A stretch of DNA of 64,000 nucleotides from Natronospirillum sp965602035 (lineage in GTDB: Bacteria > Pseudomonadota > Gammaproteobacteria > Pseudomonadales > Natronospirillaceae). The notes below the pieces were generated by a model. The model was not told where the DNA came from. It saw nothing but the letters and a program-made list of their open reading frames with translations, and made no database searches. Shown here piece by piece: positions 34,972 to 42,786 of this stretch (its first letter is position 1; the number at the start of each line of letters is the position of its first letter). Location of the stretch: NCBI GenBank assembly GCA_965602035.1, contig OZ271919.1:2542001-2606000 (forward strand), given 5' to 3'. A program made the translations under genes and the position numbers.

Positions 34972-37847
34972 TGGATAAGTTGCTGGCTCAATTCATTGAA
35001 GAGGGACGCGACCTCATCACCAGCGCCGGTCAGGGTTTACTGCGTCTGGAGCGGCAGCCGGGTGATACCGACTTACTGGATACGCTCTTTCGGGATGTGC
35101 ACACCCTGAAGGGGTCCGCGGGTGTGCTCGAGCTGAACCCGATGGTTCAGGTTGTACATATTGCAGAAGAGATTCTCGAGCTGGCGAAGGACGAGCCGGA
35201 CGTGCTTGACGCCGACGCCATCGACCAATTGCTCGAGGCGATGGACCTGCTGAACAGTTGGATGGACAGCCTCGATACCGCGGAAGCGCTTCCCGGTGAC
35301 GCCGATACGGCGGCCGGACAGTGCGAGGCGGCATTGGCGTCGATTCGTGCCCGGTTCAATGAATCCGGCGGCGCGTTCTCCGGTGGCGATGAACCTGAGC
35401 CGGAGAGTGGCGAAGGCGTTTCCTGGGGCCTGTTCGACGGTCCGGTACCGGCTGAATCCGCACCGGGTGGCGGAACTGAGCCAGTGGTTGAGCCGCCGGA
35501 GTGGCTCAGTCGGCTTGATGAAAACGTTCGCGCGGAGGCGTGGGATCGACTCAAAGCGGTCGATGTCCCCTTGCAGGTTGTGGCATTCACTCCGGAAGAG
35601 GACTGCTTTTTCCGGGGCGATGATCCCCTGTTTCTGGCCAGGCAGACTCCGGGGCTGATGGCAATGGACATAGCGCTGGCGGAAACCGATGAGCCGCCGG
35701 AAACCCAGGATGTCTACCGGTCACGTCTGCGCGCCGGGCTACTGGTCGTGGCGGCTGATGAGGCGCTGCATGAGCATTTCCAGTATGAAGACGCCACTGT
35801 GGAATGGCACGCGTTGACACCGGAGCATCTCGTGCAGCCGACCGGCGAACCGGGCGGAGTGACCCTGGATGAGGACTTTCTGGGTGACCTCGATCAGCTA
35901 TGGTCAGAACGCCGCTGGCAGGATATCGCAGATCGGCTGAGTGCACAGCTGCAACTCATCAACCAGGGCAGCCGAGAGGCCAGCCTGCTGCGCTGGTTGC
36001 AGCGAGTTGCGCGGGATGAACCGGATGACGCTCTGGTATTCGACACATTGCTGCAGGCGTTGCGGGACCCGGAAAACACTCAGACCGGAGACGGTGAGAT
36101 TCCTTGGTATACGCTGCTGCCAGTGGGCAAGGGCACCCGCCCGGAGGCAGAAGAGACCCCTGACAGCACTGGCCATGGCGAGCCGGACACTGAATCGACG
36201 GTCGATGATGTGGGCAATCATGATCTGCCGATCATTCAAAACCTTGCTCCTGATGCACGCTCAATTGCCGAGGATCAGCTGAAAGCGCTCAATCTGTGCA
36301 ATGAGCAATCAATGCGCGATGGGATATTGGCCTCGGTTCGACTTGTGCTTTCCCGGCTGGCCGACTCTCTGAATGGGCGCCTGCCGGATCCGGTTCGCGA
36401 GGCTGAGACCGGTGCGGACCTTGCGAACGCCCTACAGGCGTGGCTGGATGACGCGGTATCGGATGGTGGTAATGCCAGGGCCCGGGATTCCGGACCAGCG
36501 TCGAAGCCTCAGGCTACCTCGGGTAACAACGGGTCTGAGCCAAAAACAGTTGCAACGGGTGAATCGTCGAAGCCACAGCCGAAGAAGGACACACAGAAGC
36601 CGCCTGGTCCCGGAGGCGAACCGGCCGCGCCGGTGATACGCAACTTCAAGGTCGATCAGGAACAGGTTGAACAGTTGGGTGATCTGGTTGGCGAACTGGT
36701 TGTGGCGAAAAACGCACTGCCGTTTCTCGCGCAGCGGGCGGAACAGGTTTACCAGCAACGCCAGCTCGCCCGCGAGATCCGTGAGCAGTTCAATGTGATC
36801 AACCGCATTACCAGCGCCCTGCAAGACGCCATGATGGCCGTTCAGATGTTGCCTGTGTCCTATGTGTTCGACCGGTTTCCCAGGCTGGTGCGCGATCTGT
36901 CGCGCAAACTGGATAAGTCGATTGACCTGACCATCCGGGGTGAAGACACCGAAGCCGAAAAGCACGTGATCGAAAGCCTGGCGGATCCGCTGGTTCACAT
37001 GATGCGAAACAGCATTGATCATGGCATCGAGTCGCGCGACAAACGCGCGGCAAATGGCAAGCCGGAGACGGGGCAGATCTCCCTGAGCGCCTGGCAACAG
37101 GAAGAGTGGGTGGTCATTGAAGTTGCCGACGATGGCGGCGGCATCGACCCGGAAAAAACGAAGATGAAAGCCTATGAAAAAGGCCTGGTGGACGAGCGCC
37201 GGCTTCGGGAAATGAGCGAGAAAGAAGCCATTGAGCTGATCTTCGCGCCGGGCTTCTCGACCACTGACGAAGCTTCCGATCTATCAGGGCGTGGGGTTGG
37301 TATGGACGTGGTGCGCACCACCATTGAAAAGGCAGGTGGACGCATCGACGTTCATAGCGAGTTGGGCAATGGCACGAGATTCCGGCTGTACCTGCCGCTG
37401 TCCATGTCCATCAGCCGGGTGATGCAGATCTGGATAGACGGTCAGCGTTATGGCATCCCCATGGACCAGGTAGCGGAAACCGTAAGGCTGCCTTCGGATC
37501 GCGTGCATCAGTTCAAGGGTCGCGAAACGGTGCTGCTGCGCGACCGGGTATTGCCGGTATGCCGGGCGCGGGCGCAATTGGGCCTTGAGTCACAGAGAGA
37601 TGGCGGTTCAATTGCCCTGTTAGTGGTCAGACACCGGGATGACCTGGTCGCCCTCGCGGTTGACGATTTCAGTGAGGGCGTTGAAGTGATACTGAAACCC
37701 ATGGAAGGCGCCCTGTCCGCACTGGGTATTTATCAGGGCACTGCCCTGCTGGGTGACGGGAGTGTGCTGCTGGTACTCAACCCCGGTGTACTGCTGTCCA
37801 CGGCAACCCTTGAGGAGGTGGCGAATGACCATACAGGTAAGGGGTAA
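34971..37847 (+). CDS. cheA: Large chemotaxis histidine kinase CheA
   Basis: A 958-residue class II histidine kinase. The Hpt domain (residues 1-130) has phospho-His44 in RDVHTLKGSAGV. Residues ~140-550 are an unusually long, mostly unassigned middle (SRLDENVRAEAWDRLKAVDVPLQV.., EHFQYEDATVEWHALTP..) ending in a Pro/Lys linker, with no clear P2 CheY-binding domain. The dimerisation domain starts about 555 (KVDQEQVEQLGDLVGELVVAKNAL). The ATPase has MMRNSIDHGIE (about 675), DDGGGID and GRGVGMDVV. A CheW domain starts about 815. No receiver is attached. E. coli CheA has about 650 residues, so about 300 are extra. Confidence 0.93.
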   Translation: MDKLLAQFIEEGRDLITSAGQGLLRLERQPGDTDLLDTLFRDVHTLKGSAGVLELNPMVQVVHIAEEILELAKDEPDVLDADAIDQLLEAMDLLNSWMDSLDTAEALPGDADTAAGQCEAALASIRARFNESGGAFSGGDEPEPESGEGVSWGLFDGPVPAESAPGGGTEPVVEPPEWLSRLDENVRAEAWDRLKAVDVPLQVVAFTPEEDCFFRGDDPLFLARQTPGLMAMDIALAETDEPPETQDVYRSRLRAGLLVVAADEALHEHFQYEDATVEWHALTPEHLVQPTGEPGGVTLDEDFLGDLDQLWSERRWQDIADRLSAQLQLINQGSREASLLRWLQRVARDEPDDALVFDTLLQALRDPENTQTGDGEIPWYTLLPVGKGTRPEAEETPDSTGHGEPDTESTVDDVGNHDLPIIQNLAPDARSIAEDQLKALNLCNEQSMRDGILASVRLVLSRLADSLNGRLPDPVREAETGADLANALQAWLDDAVSDGGNARARDSGPASKPQATSGNNGSEPKTVATGESSKPQPKKDTQKPPGPGGEPAAPVIRNFKVDQEQVEQLGDLVGELVVAKNALPFLAQRAEQVYQQRQLAREIREQFNVINRITSALQDAMMAVQMLPVSYVFDRFPRLVRDLSRKLDKSIDLTIRGEDTEAEKHVIESLADPLVHMMRNSIDHGIESRDKRAANGKPETGQISLSAWQQEEWVVIEVADDGGGIDPEKTKMKAYEKGLVDERRLREMSEKEAIELIFAPGFSTTDEASDLSGRGVGMDVVRTTIEKAGGRIDVHSELGNGTRFRLYLPLSMSISRVMQIWIDGQRYGIPMDQVAETVRLPSDRVHQFKGRETVLLRDRVLPVCRARAQLGLESQRDGGSIALLVVRHRDDLVALAVDDFSEGVEVILKPMEGALSALGIYQGTALLGDGSVLLVLNPGVLLSTATLEEVANDHTGKG

Positions 37848-38091
37848 ACTGTTGAAGCTGGTCGACACCTGTCCGGTGGAGGAAGCGGAGGTCCTGCACG
37901 ACAAGCTGCTGGAAAAGCCGGATGTCCAGATTGATCTGTCGGAGTGCACGCATCTTCATTCGGCGGTCGTTCAGGTTCTGCTGGCCCAGCCCAGAGCAGT
38001 CAAACGGGTCGCTGATGATCCATTTCTGAGCCGCTGGGTTGTACCGGCGATCAACCGGGAATTTGAGCGGTCCAGCCAGGGTGGAGACTGA
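37825..38091 (+). CDS. Small STAS-like domain protein
   Basis: An 88-residue protein; start ATG 37825 after a strong gaggagg site, inside the last 23 bases of cheA. VQIDLSECTHLHSAVVQVLLAQPRAVKRV resembles the STAS fold (beta strand, D/S loop, helix) seen in anti-anti-sigma factors and in small proteins beside cheA. The usual phosphorylatable Ser after D is replaced by a His/Ser pair, so regulation by phosphorylation is uncertain. A gene of this type occupies the same place in Vibrio cluster I as I recall. It immediately precedes the ParA-like gene. Confidence 0.6.
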   Translation: MTIQVRGKLLKLVDTCPVEEAEVLHDKLLEKPDVQIDLSECTHLHSAVVQVLLAQPRAVKRVADDPFLSRWVVPAINREFERSSQGGD

Positions 38092-38097
38092 TGCCTC

Positions 38098-38853
38098 GTG
38101 ACCTACTGTCTGGCCATCGCCAACCGAAAGGGCGGCTCGGGTAAAACCACTACCGCCGTCAACCTGGCGGCGGAATGGGCGGCCCGCGGCCAGCGCACAC
38201 TGCTGGTCGACCTTGATTCACAGGGGCATTGTGCGCTTGGCCTGGGCATTGCGATCACCCGGGGAGAACCCTGTCTGCACCAACTGTTCACCGGTGCTGC
38301 ACCCGACCTGAGTGGAATGATACGCACAACGGGTACGCCTGGCCTCGATCTGATTCCGGCTGATACCCGGTTTGATGGGCTGATCCCGCAAATCAGTCCG
38401 GACAAGCTTCGCTCGGCGCTGCAGCCTGTGGCCGGGGATTATGACGTGGTGGTGCTGGACACACCGCCCTCGGTGGATCCGATCCTGATCAGTGGTCTGG
38501 CTGCCGCTGACGGTGTGCTGGTGCCACTGGTGCCGCAGGCTCTGGGCAGTGCCGGTGTCCGCCAATTGGCTCAGTTGTTTTATCAGGTCGCGGTAAAATC
38601 CAACCCGTCATTGCAACTGGTAGGTCTGGTGCCAATTATGTTTGAGCGCCGCATCGCCGCGCAGTCCAGGGTGATGGCCGAACTCAGCCAGAATTTCGGA
38701 GCTGATCGGGTTCTTCGGGGTATCCGTACAGACAGTAGACTCGCTGACGCGTTCGGCGCCGGTCAGCCGATCCGCGGGTATGCGCCACGGTCGCGAGGCA
38801 CCATGGATTACTACATGCTGGCAGAGCAGGTCGGGGATATGGTCACCCGGTAG
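38098..38853 (+). CDS. ParA-like ATPase of a chemosensory operon
   Basis: A 251-residue ParA/MinD-family ATPase. The GTG at 38098, six bases after the STAS stop, has a gggtggag site. The deviant Walker A is KGGSGKTTT at residues 11-19, A' is DLDSQGHCALGLG, and Walker B is VVVLDTPPS. No ParB gene or helix-turn-helix is nearby. Related orphan ParA proteins in chemosensory operons, PpfA in Rhodobacter and ParC in Vibrio, position chemoreceptor arrays and help share them at division. I infer the same for the soluble array here. It is the last gene before a sigma-28 promoter and a separate cheY. Confidence 0.88.
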   Translation: MTYCLAIANRKGGSGKTTTAVNLAAEWAARGQRTLLVDLDSQGHCALGLGIAITRGEPCLHQLFTGAAPDLSGMIRTTGTPGLDLIPADTRFDGLIPQISPDKLRSALQPVAGDYDVVVLDTPPSVDPILISGLAAADGVLVPLVPQALGSAGVRQLAQLFYQVAVKSNPSLQLVGLVPIMFERRIAAQSRVMAELSQNFGADRVLRGIRTDSRLADAFGAGQPIRGYAPRSRGTMDYYMLAEQVGDMVTR

Positions 38854-38927
38854 AACTCTGCCGCCAGACGTCCCGGCTCGAGCGCCCGCAGACAGCCCGG
38901 TAACAGGCGACGGCTACTGAACAGGGC

Positions 38928-38954
38928 TCAATTCAGGGTAGAATCGGCCGATAA
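38928..38954 (+). promoter_or_regulatory. Sigma-28 (FliA) promoter before cheY
   Basis: tcaa (38928-38931), a 15-base spacer, and gccgataa (38947-38954) give a perfect -10 and a three-of-four -35 for flagellar sigma factor FliA at exact spacing. It lies 25 bases before the cheY start, in the only sizeable gap (125 bases) of this region. It would drive cheY, the membrane receptor and the kinase genes. Confidence 0.8.
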
Positions 38955-38978
38955 AGCATTCGATGAACGGGGAAAGAT

Positions 38979-39350
38979 ATGAAAACAGTACTGCTCGTTG
39001 ATGACTCGCCAACCATTCTGATGAGTGTGTCCGGTGTGCTGGAACGGCACAACCTCAAGGCTGTCACGGCGGAAAACGCGGAAGACGCTGTGCGTCAGCT
39101 GCAGGGTGGTCTGAAGCCCGACCTGATCATTTCCGACCTCAACATGCCCGGCATGAATGGCATTGAATTTGTCAGCAAAGCACGCGGCATGAACGGCTTG
39201 CGCTTTACGCCCATTCTCATGCTCACCACCGAATCCCAGCAGTCCAAACGTGATGAGGCTCGTAAGGCCGGGGCGACGGGCTGGCTGGTCAAGCCGGTAC
39301 AGGGCGAGCAGCTGATGCAGGTCATCCGGAAAGTACTTCCCGGGACCTGA
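38979..39350 (+). CDS. CheY-like response regulator
   Basis: A 123-residue receiver directly behind the sigma-28 promoter; ribosome site ggggaaag. Acidic pair D8-D9, phosphoacceptor Asp53 in ISDLNMPGMNGIEF, switch Thr in LMLTTESQQSK, Lys in WLVKPVQGEQL. The block EARKAGATGWLVKP is typical of true CheY proteins that act on flagellar motors and of Vibrio cheY in cluster I. It is followed by a membrane receptor gene. Confidence 0.93.
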   Translation: MKTVLLVDDSPTILMSVSGVLERHNLKAVTAENAEDAVRQLQGGLKPDLIISDLNMPGMNGIEFVSKARGMNGLRFTPILMLTTESQQSKRDEARKAGATGWLVKPVQGEQLMQVIRKVLPGT

Positions 39351-39380
39351 CCGACGAGCACCGCGCCGGGAGCAGCGAGC

Positions 39381-40727
39381 ATGGCAGAGAGACAGCCCGA
39401 TATTCCGTCCACTACAGGATCTGCACTGCAGAACAGATTATGGCGCCAGTGGGCGTTGTTCGTTGTGGTGCTCTGGGGTGTGGTTTTCCTGACGTATGAC
39501 CTGCTGGACGCCTGGTTTAATGCATTGCCGCTGTCTGAGCCAGTACTTTTTGCAACCTTTGTTGCCGTTCTGGTGGTGGCCGTGCTCGGGCTGCAATCTC
39601 TCTGGTCCGTGCTCAGGCGCGGGGATCTGGTGTCCGGTGCTGCCGGGCTGCTGAACTATTTTTCCAACCAATTGAAGCAGTACCTTCATGCCATTCAACG
39701 TGTGGAATCGTCATTGGATGAGCGCCAACCCCTATATGGCATCCTCACCGGCCATCTGCAACGGGCCAATATGCAAACAGAAGCATCAGCAACCGAGCTG
39801 ATGGAGCACCTGGACGGCATGCACGGCGAAGTCCGGTCTTTCGCGTCCGTGATGGGCGACTATACAGACTCCACCGACCGGCTTGCAGAAGAATCCAACC
39901 GCAAAGCGGAAGCCAATCGCGCCGCAGTAGACAATCTGGCCCGTGTCATCGAGCAGCAGAATCAGCAGATGACTGAGAACCGGGAGCGTGTTTTGCGGGT
40001 CATGGAGCGAGCGACCGCGTTGGAGGACAGCCTCGAGCTCATCAAGAACGTGTCGGCACAGACCAATCTGCTGGCCTTGAACGCCAGTATCGAAGCCGCT
40101 CGGGCCGGCGAGCATGGCAGAGGTTTCGCTGTGGTCGCGGATGAAGTACGGTCACTGTCTCAGCAGTCGGAAGAAGCGGCTACCGCGATCAGTGGCGGCA
40201 TCGGACAAATGGTTGACACAATTGAGCGTCAATTCCAGACCGAGCTCGACGAGCAGAGCTCCAACAAAGAGAGAGAAGTGCTGGACCGGGTTGCGCAGCA
40301 ACTGTCCGAGATTGGAAACGGCTACAACGAGCTGCTGGGACAGCACAACCAACTGGTCGGTGAAATGCGCGGCCTCAGCGACCGGTTCAATGACAAGGTT
40401 GTGGAGGCGTTGAGCTCTGTGCAGTTCCAGGACATTGTGCGTCAGCAACTGGAACAGGTGATAACGGGTCTGGAAAAACTGGCGAAGAGCGACCGGGCGG
40501 TTGTGCGGGTGCTCGATGAACCGGAATTGGAGCGGGTGGACGATCTGCGAATTGATCTCGATGACTATGAAAGCAGCTACGTGATGGACGCCCAGCGCGA
40601 CACGCATCAGCGTGGCCTGAACGAAACGGGAGAACAGCCGTTGTCCGATTCGCCCGACGCTGATTCAGGCACAGGGAAACAACGGCCCGGGCCAGCGGGC
40701 GGAGCGCCTGACATCGAATTGTTCTGA
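39381..40727 (+). CDS. Membrane methyl-accepting chemotaxis protein without a ligand domain
   Basis: A 448-residue receptor with two close membrane helices (about residues 25-45 and 57-77) and only a ~10-residue loop between them, so no periplasmic sensor. A coiled coil (SNRKAEANRAAVDNLARVIEQQNQQM) leads to the signalling tip at about 222-262 (VSAQTNLLALNASIEAARAGEHGRGFAVVADEVRSL). The returning helix is short and the tail ends GGAPDIELF, an acidic-aromatic end. Unlike classical receptors it lacks HAMP. It may sense membrane or internal signals, or accept input from partner proteins. Start has a gggag site. Confidence 0.9.
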   Translation: MAERQPDIPSTTGSALQNRLWRQWALFVVVLWGVVFLTYDLLDAWFNALPLSEPVLFATFVAVLVVAVLGLQSLWSVLRRGDLVSGAAGLLNYFSNQLKQYLHAIQRVESSLDERQPLYGILTGHLQRANMQTEASATELMEHLDGMHGEVRSFASVMGDYTDSTDRLAEESNRKAEANRAAVDNLARVIEQQNQQMTENRERVLRVMERATALEDSLELIKNVSAQTNLLALNASIEAARAGEHGRGFAVVADEVRSLSQQSEEAATAISGGIGQMVDTIERQFQTELDEQSSNKEREVLDRVAQQLSEIGNGYNELLGQHNQLVGEMRGLSDRFNDKVVEALSSVQFQDIVRQQLEQVITGLEKLAKSDRAVVRVLDEPELERVDDLRIDLDDYESSYVMDAQRDTHQRGLNETGEQPLSDSPDADSGTGKQRPGPAGGAPDIELF

Positions 40728-40757
40728 GCAGGCAACAATCGACGCTTCCGGGCCAAC

Positions 40758-42116
40758 ATGCAGTTGCCCGACCTGGCCCTATGGCGCAGAATCGAACACA
40801 TGAAGAAACATCTGCCCGACAAGCCGATACCACTCTCTCGATGGGTGTCTCAGCGCCGCCAGCAATTGTCTGCACGGTTGTTTGTACTGAACGAACGAAG
40901 CCGGCGCATCACCTCACACCTGAGCCTGGATGAAATCACGGAAGAAGAGGCAACCCTCGCCGGTACCTCGGAACTGCTCAAGCGCATGCTCTCGGCCGAG
41001 AAACACGTTCGCCAGACGCTGGTGGATCATCCGGCCGCTGTGCTCATCGTGGACGATGAGGGGAAAGTTCAACTGGTCAATAATGCGGCCCGTGAGCTGT
41101 TGCACCGTCAGGGTGTGAGTGTCACGTTCCTCTCGGGCGGTGAAGCCATTGATAATCTCTTTCCCGGCGTCCTGCGCAACAGCCAGATCGAGCTCGGTCA
41201 CCGGGATGACCCCGAACGTGAACACCTGTCTCTGGTGGTCAAGCGCAGCCCGGTGATCTGGGGCCGCAGAAATGCAACGCTCGTGCTCCTCTACGATGTC
41301 ACCCCTGAGGTCCAGGCCCGCCGTGAGCTGGAGGCGGCGGTAGCGCAACTGCAGGAGGTCAATGAGCTGAAATCCGAGTTTATTACGCTTGCTTCACATG
41401 AGTTTCGCACGCCTTTGACCAGTGTCATGTCGAGCCTGGAACTGCTCAGCGAGTACGTGCGCCGGGCTGAGCCCGAGCTCGGCGAGGCCACTGTGGAACG
41501 CATGCGCAAGCACCTGTCACGGTCACAGACATCCGTACAGAAGCTCGACGACATGGTGGGCGAAATGCTGGTGCTGGAAAAATACACGGCCGGACAGATC
41601 GAATGCCGCCGGGAAGCCGTAAACCTTACACTGTTAGTCAGGGATATATTCCGTACGCTCGAGCCGGTTGCCGAGCAACACCGGGTGACACTGTCACTCG
41701 AAGGAGGTGAGGCAGCAGAGGGCGGCCACTGGAATTTGGATCCGCGCCTGCTGCGCCATATTCTCACCAACCTGATCAGCAATGCCATCCGCTACTCTAC
41801 AAGTGGTGGTAATGTTACAGTCGTGTTACTTTGCCCGGGTGCCGGAAAGGTCGAAGTACGGGTTCGTGACACGGGCATAGGGATTCCTGCCGACGAACAG
41901 AGTCGCATATTCGACACGTTTTTCCGCGGCTCGAACAGCCGGCATGCCGATGGAACCGGTCTGGGGTTGTCCATCGTGAAGCGATTCATTGGACTTCACG
42001 GTGGCACCATTTCCTTTGACAGCGAAGTCGGTAAAGGCACGGAATTCCGCATTGTGCTGCCGACAGAACAGAGTGAGAGCAGTAGTACCCATGTCCAAGA
42101 CAGTTCTGGTGATTGA
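40758..42116 (+). CDS. PAS sensor histidine kinase, soluble
   Basis: A 452-residue kinase with no membrane helix. A PAS domain (about residues 80-185, VDHPAAVLIVDDEGKVQLVNNAARELLHRQGV) precedes the HisKA domain, with His214 in FITLASHEFRTPLTSVMSSLE. The HATPase domain has LISNAIRYSTSGGNVTV, RDTGIGIPADEQSRIFDTFFRGSN and GTGLGLSIVKRF. Starts at ATG 40758 or ATG 40800; neither has a strong ribosome site. Its 3' end overlaps the receiver-ankyrin gene by 26 bases, making that its likely partner. Confidence 0.92.
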   Translation: MQLPDLALWRRIEHMKKHLPDKPIPLSRWVSQRRQQLSARLFVLNERSRRITSHLSLDEITEEEATLAGTSELLKRMLSAEKHVRQTLVDHPAAVLIVDDEGKVQLVNNAARELLHRQGVSVTFLSGGEAIDNLFPGVLRNSQIELGHRDDPEREHLSLVVKRSPVIWGRRNATLVLLYDVTPEVQARRELEAAVAQLQEVNELKSEFITLASHEFRTPLTSVMSSLELLSEYVRRAEPELGEATVERMRKHLSRSQTSVQKLDDMVGEMLVLEKYTAGQIECRREAVNLTLLVRDIFRTLEPVAEQHRVTLSLEGGEAAEGGHWNLDPRLLRHILTNLISNAIRYSTSGGNVTVVLLCPGAGKVEVRVRDTGIGIPADEQSRIFDTFFRGSNSRHADGTGLGLSIVKRFIGLHGGTISFDSEVGKGTEFRIVLPTEQSESSSTHVQDSSGD

Positions 42117-42786
42117 GGACGAGCGCAGTGTGCTGGAGAACATTGCGGAAATACTTCAGATGGACGGATTCGATACTCTGGAGGCGGTAAACGGCGGCGA
42201 AGGCCTGTCGATCGCGAAACAATACAAGCCTGACCTGATCGTCTGCGACATCATGATGCCCATGATGGACGGGTTTGATACGCTGAAGCGTCTGCGTTCC
42301 GAACCCGAAATAGGCCAGACACCGTTTGTGTTTCTTACCGCAAAAGTAGCGGAGGACGACAAACGTTTGGGCCGGGAGCTGGGCGCCGACGATTATCTGA
42401 CCAAACCATTTACCCGGGACGGTCTGATCAAGGCTGTGCAGCTCAGGCTGGGTAAGCATGTATCTTTGAGCCGGTTCGAACAGTCGCGTGCCAGTGGGGC
42501 ACAGCAGGTAGCGCGTCGAAGCCATGCCATGCTGTTGCGCATCGCGGCCGTTGAAGGTGATCTGGCCACGCTGAAACGCCTGATCGCCGAGGTGGGTGAT
42601 GTCGACATGCTGGATGAGCAGGGCAATTCTGCGCTCATGTTCGCGATCATGATGCGCAATGAAGAGGCTGCGGGACTGCTGATAAAAGCAGGCGCCAGTG
42701 TGGACCTGAAACATGGAGAAACGGGGCTGACGGTGGCAGCCATGGCACGTTCCATGGGGCTTACGCACCTCGTTGAACGAGGATGA
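42091..42786 (+). CDS. Response regulator with ankyrin-repeat output domain
   Basis: A 231-residue protein starting at ATG 42091. The receiver (residues 1-122) has Asp53 in VCDIMMPMMDGFD and Lys in LTKPFTRDG. The C-terminal ~85 residues contain about two ankyrin repeats: LLRIAAVEGDLATLKRLIAEVGDVDMLDEQGNSALMFAI then NEEAAGLLIKAGASVDLKHGETGLTVAAMA. The output is therefore protein binding, not DNA binding. Receiver-ankyrin pairing is uncommon. The gene is sandwiched between two histidine kinase genes with overlapping ends. Confidence 0.88.
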   Translation: MSKTVLVIEDERSVLENIAEILQMDGFDTLEAVNGGEGLSIAKQYKPDLIVCDIMMPMMDGFDTLKRLRSEPEIGQTPFVFLTAKVAEDDKRLGRELGADDYLTKPFTRDGLIKAVQLRLGKHVSLSRFEQSRASGAQQVARRSHAMLLRIAAVEGDLATLKRLIAEVGDVDMLDEQGNSALMFAIMMRNEEAAGLLIKAGASVDLKHGETGLTVAAMARSMGLTHLVERG

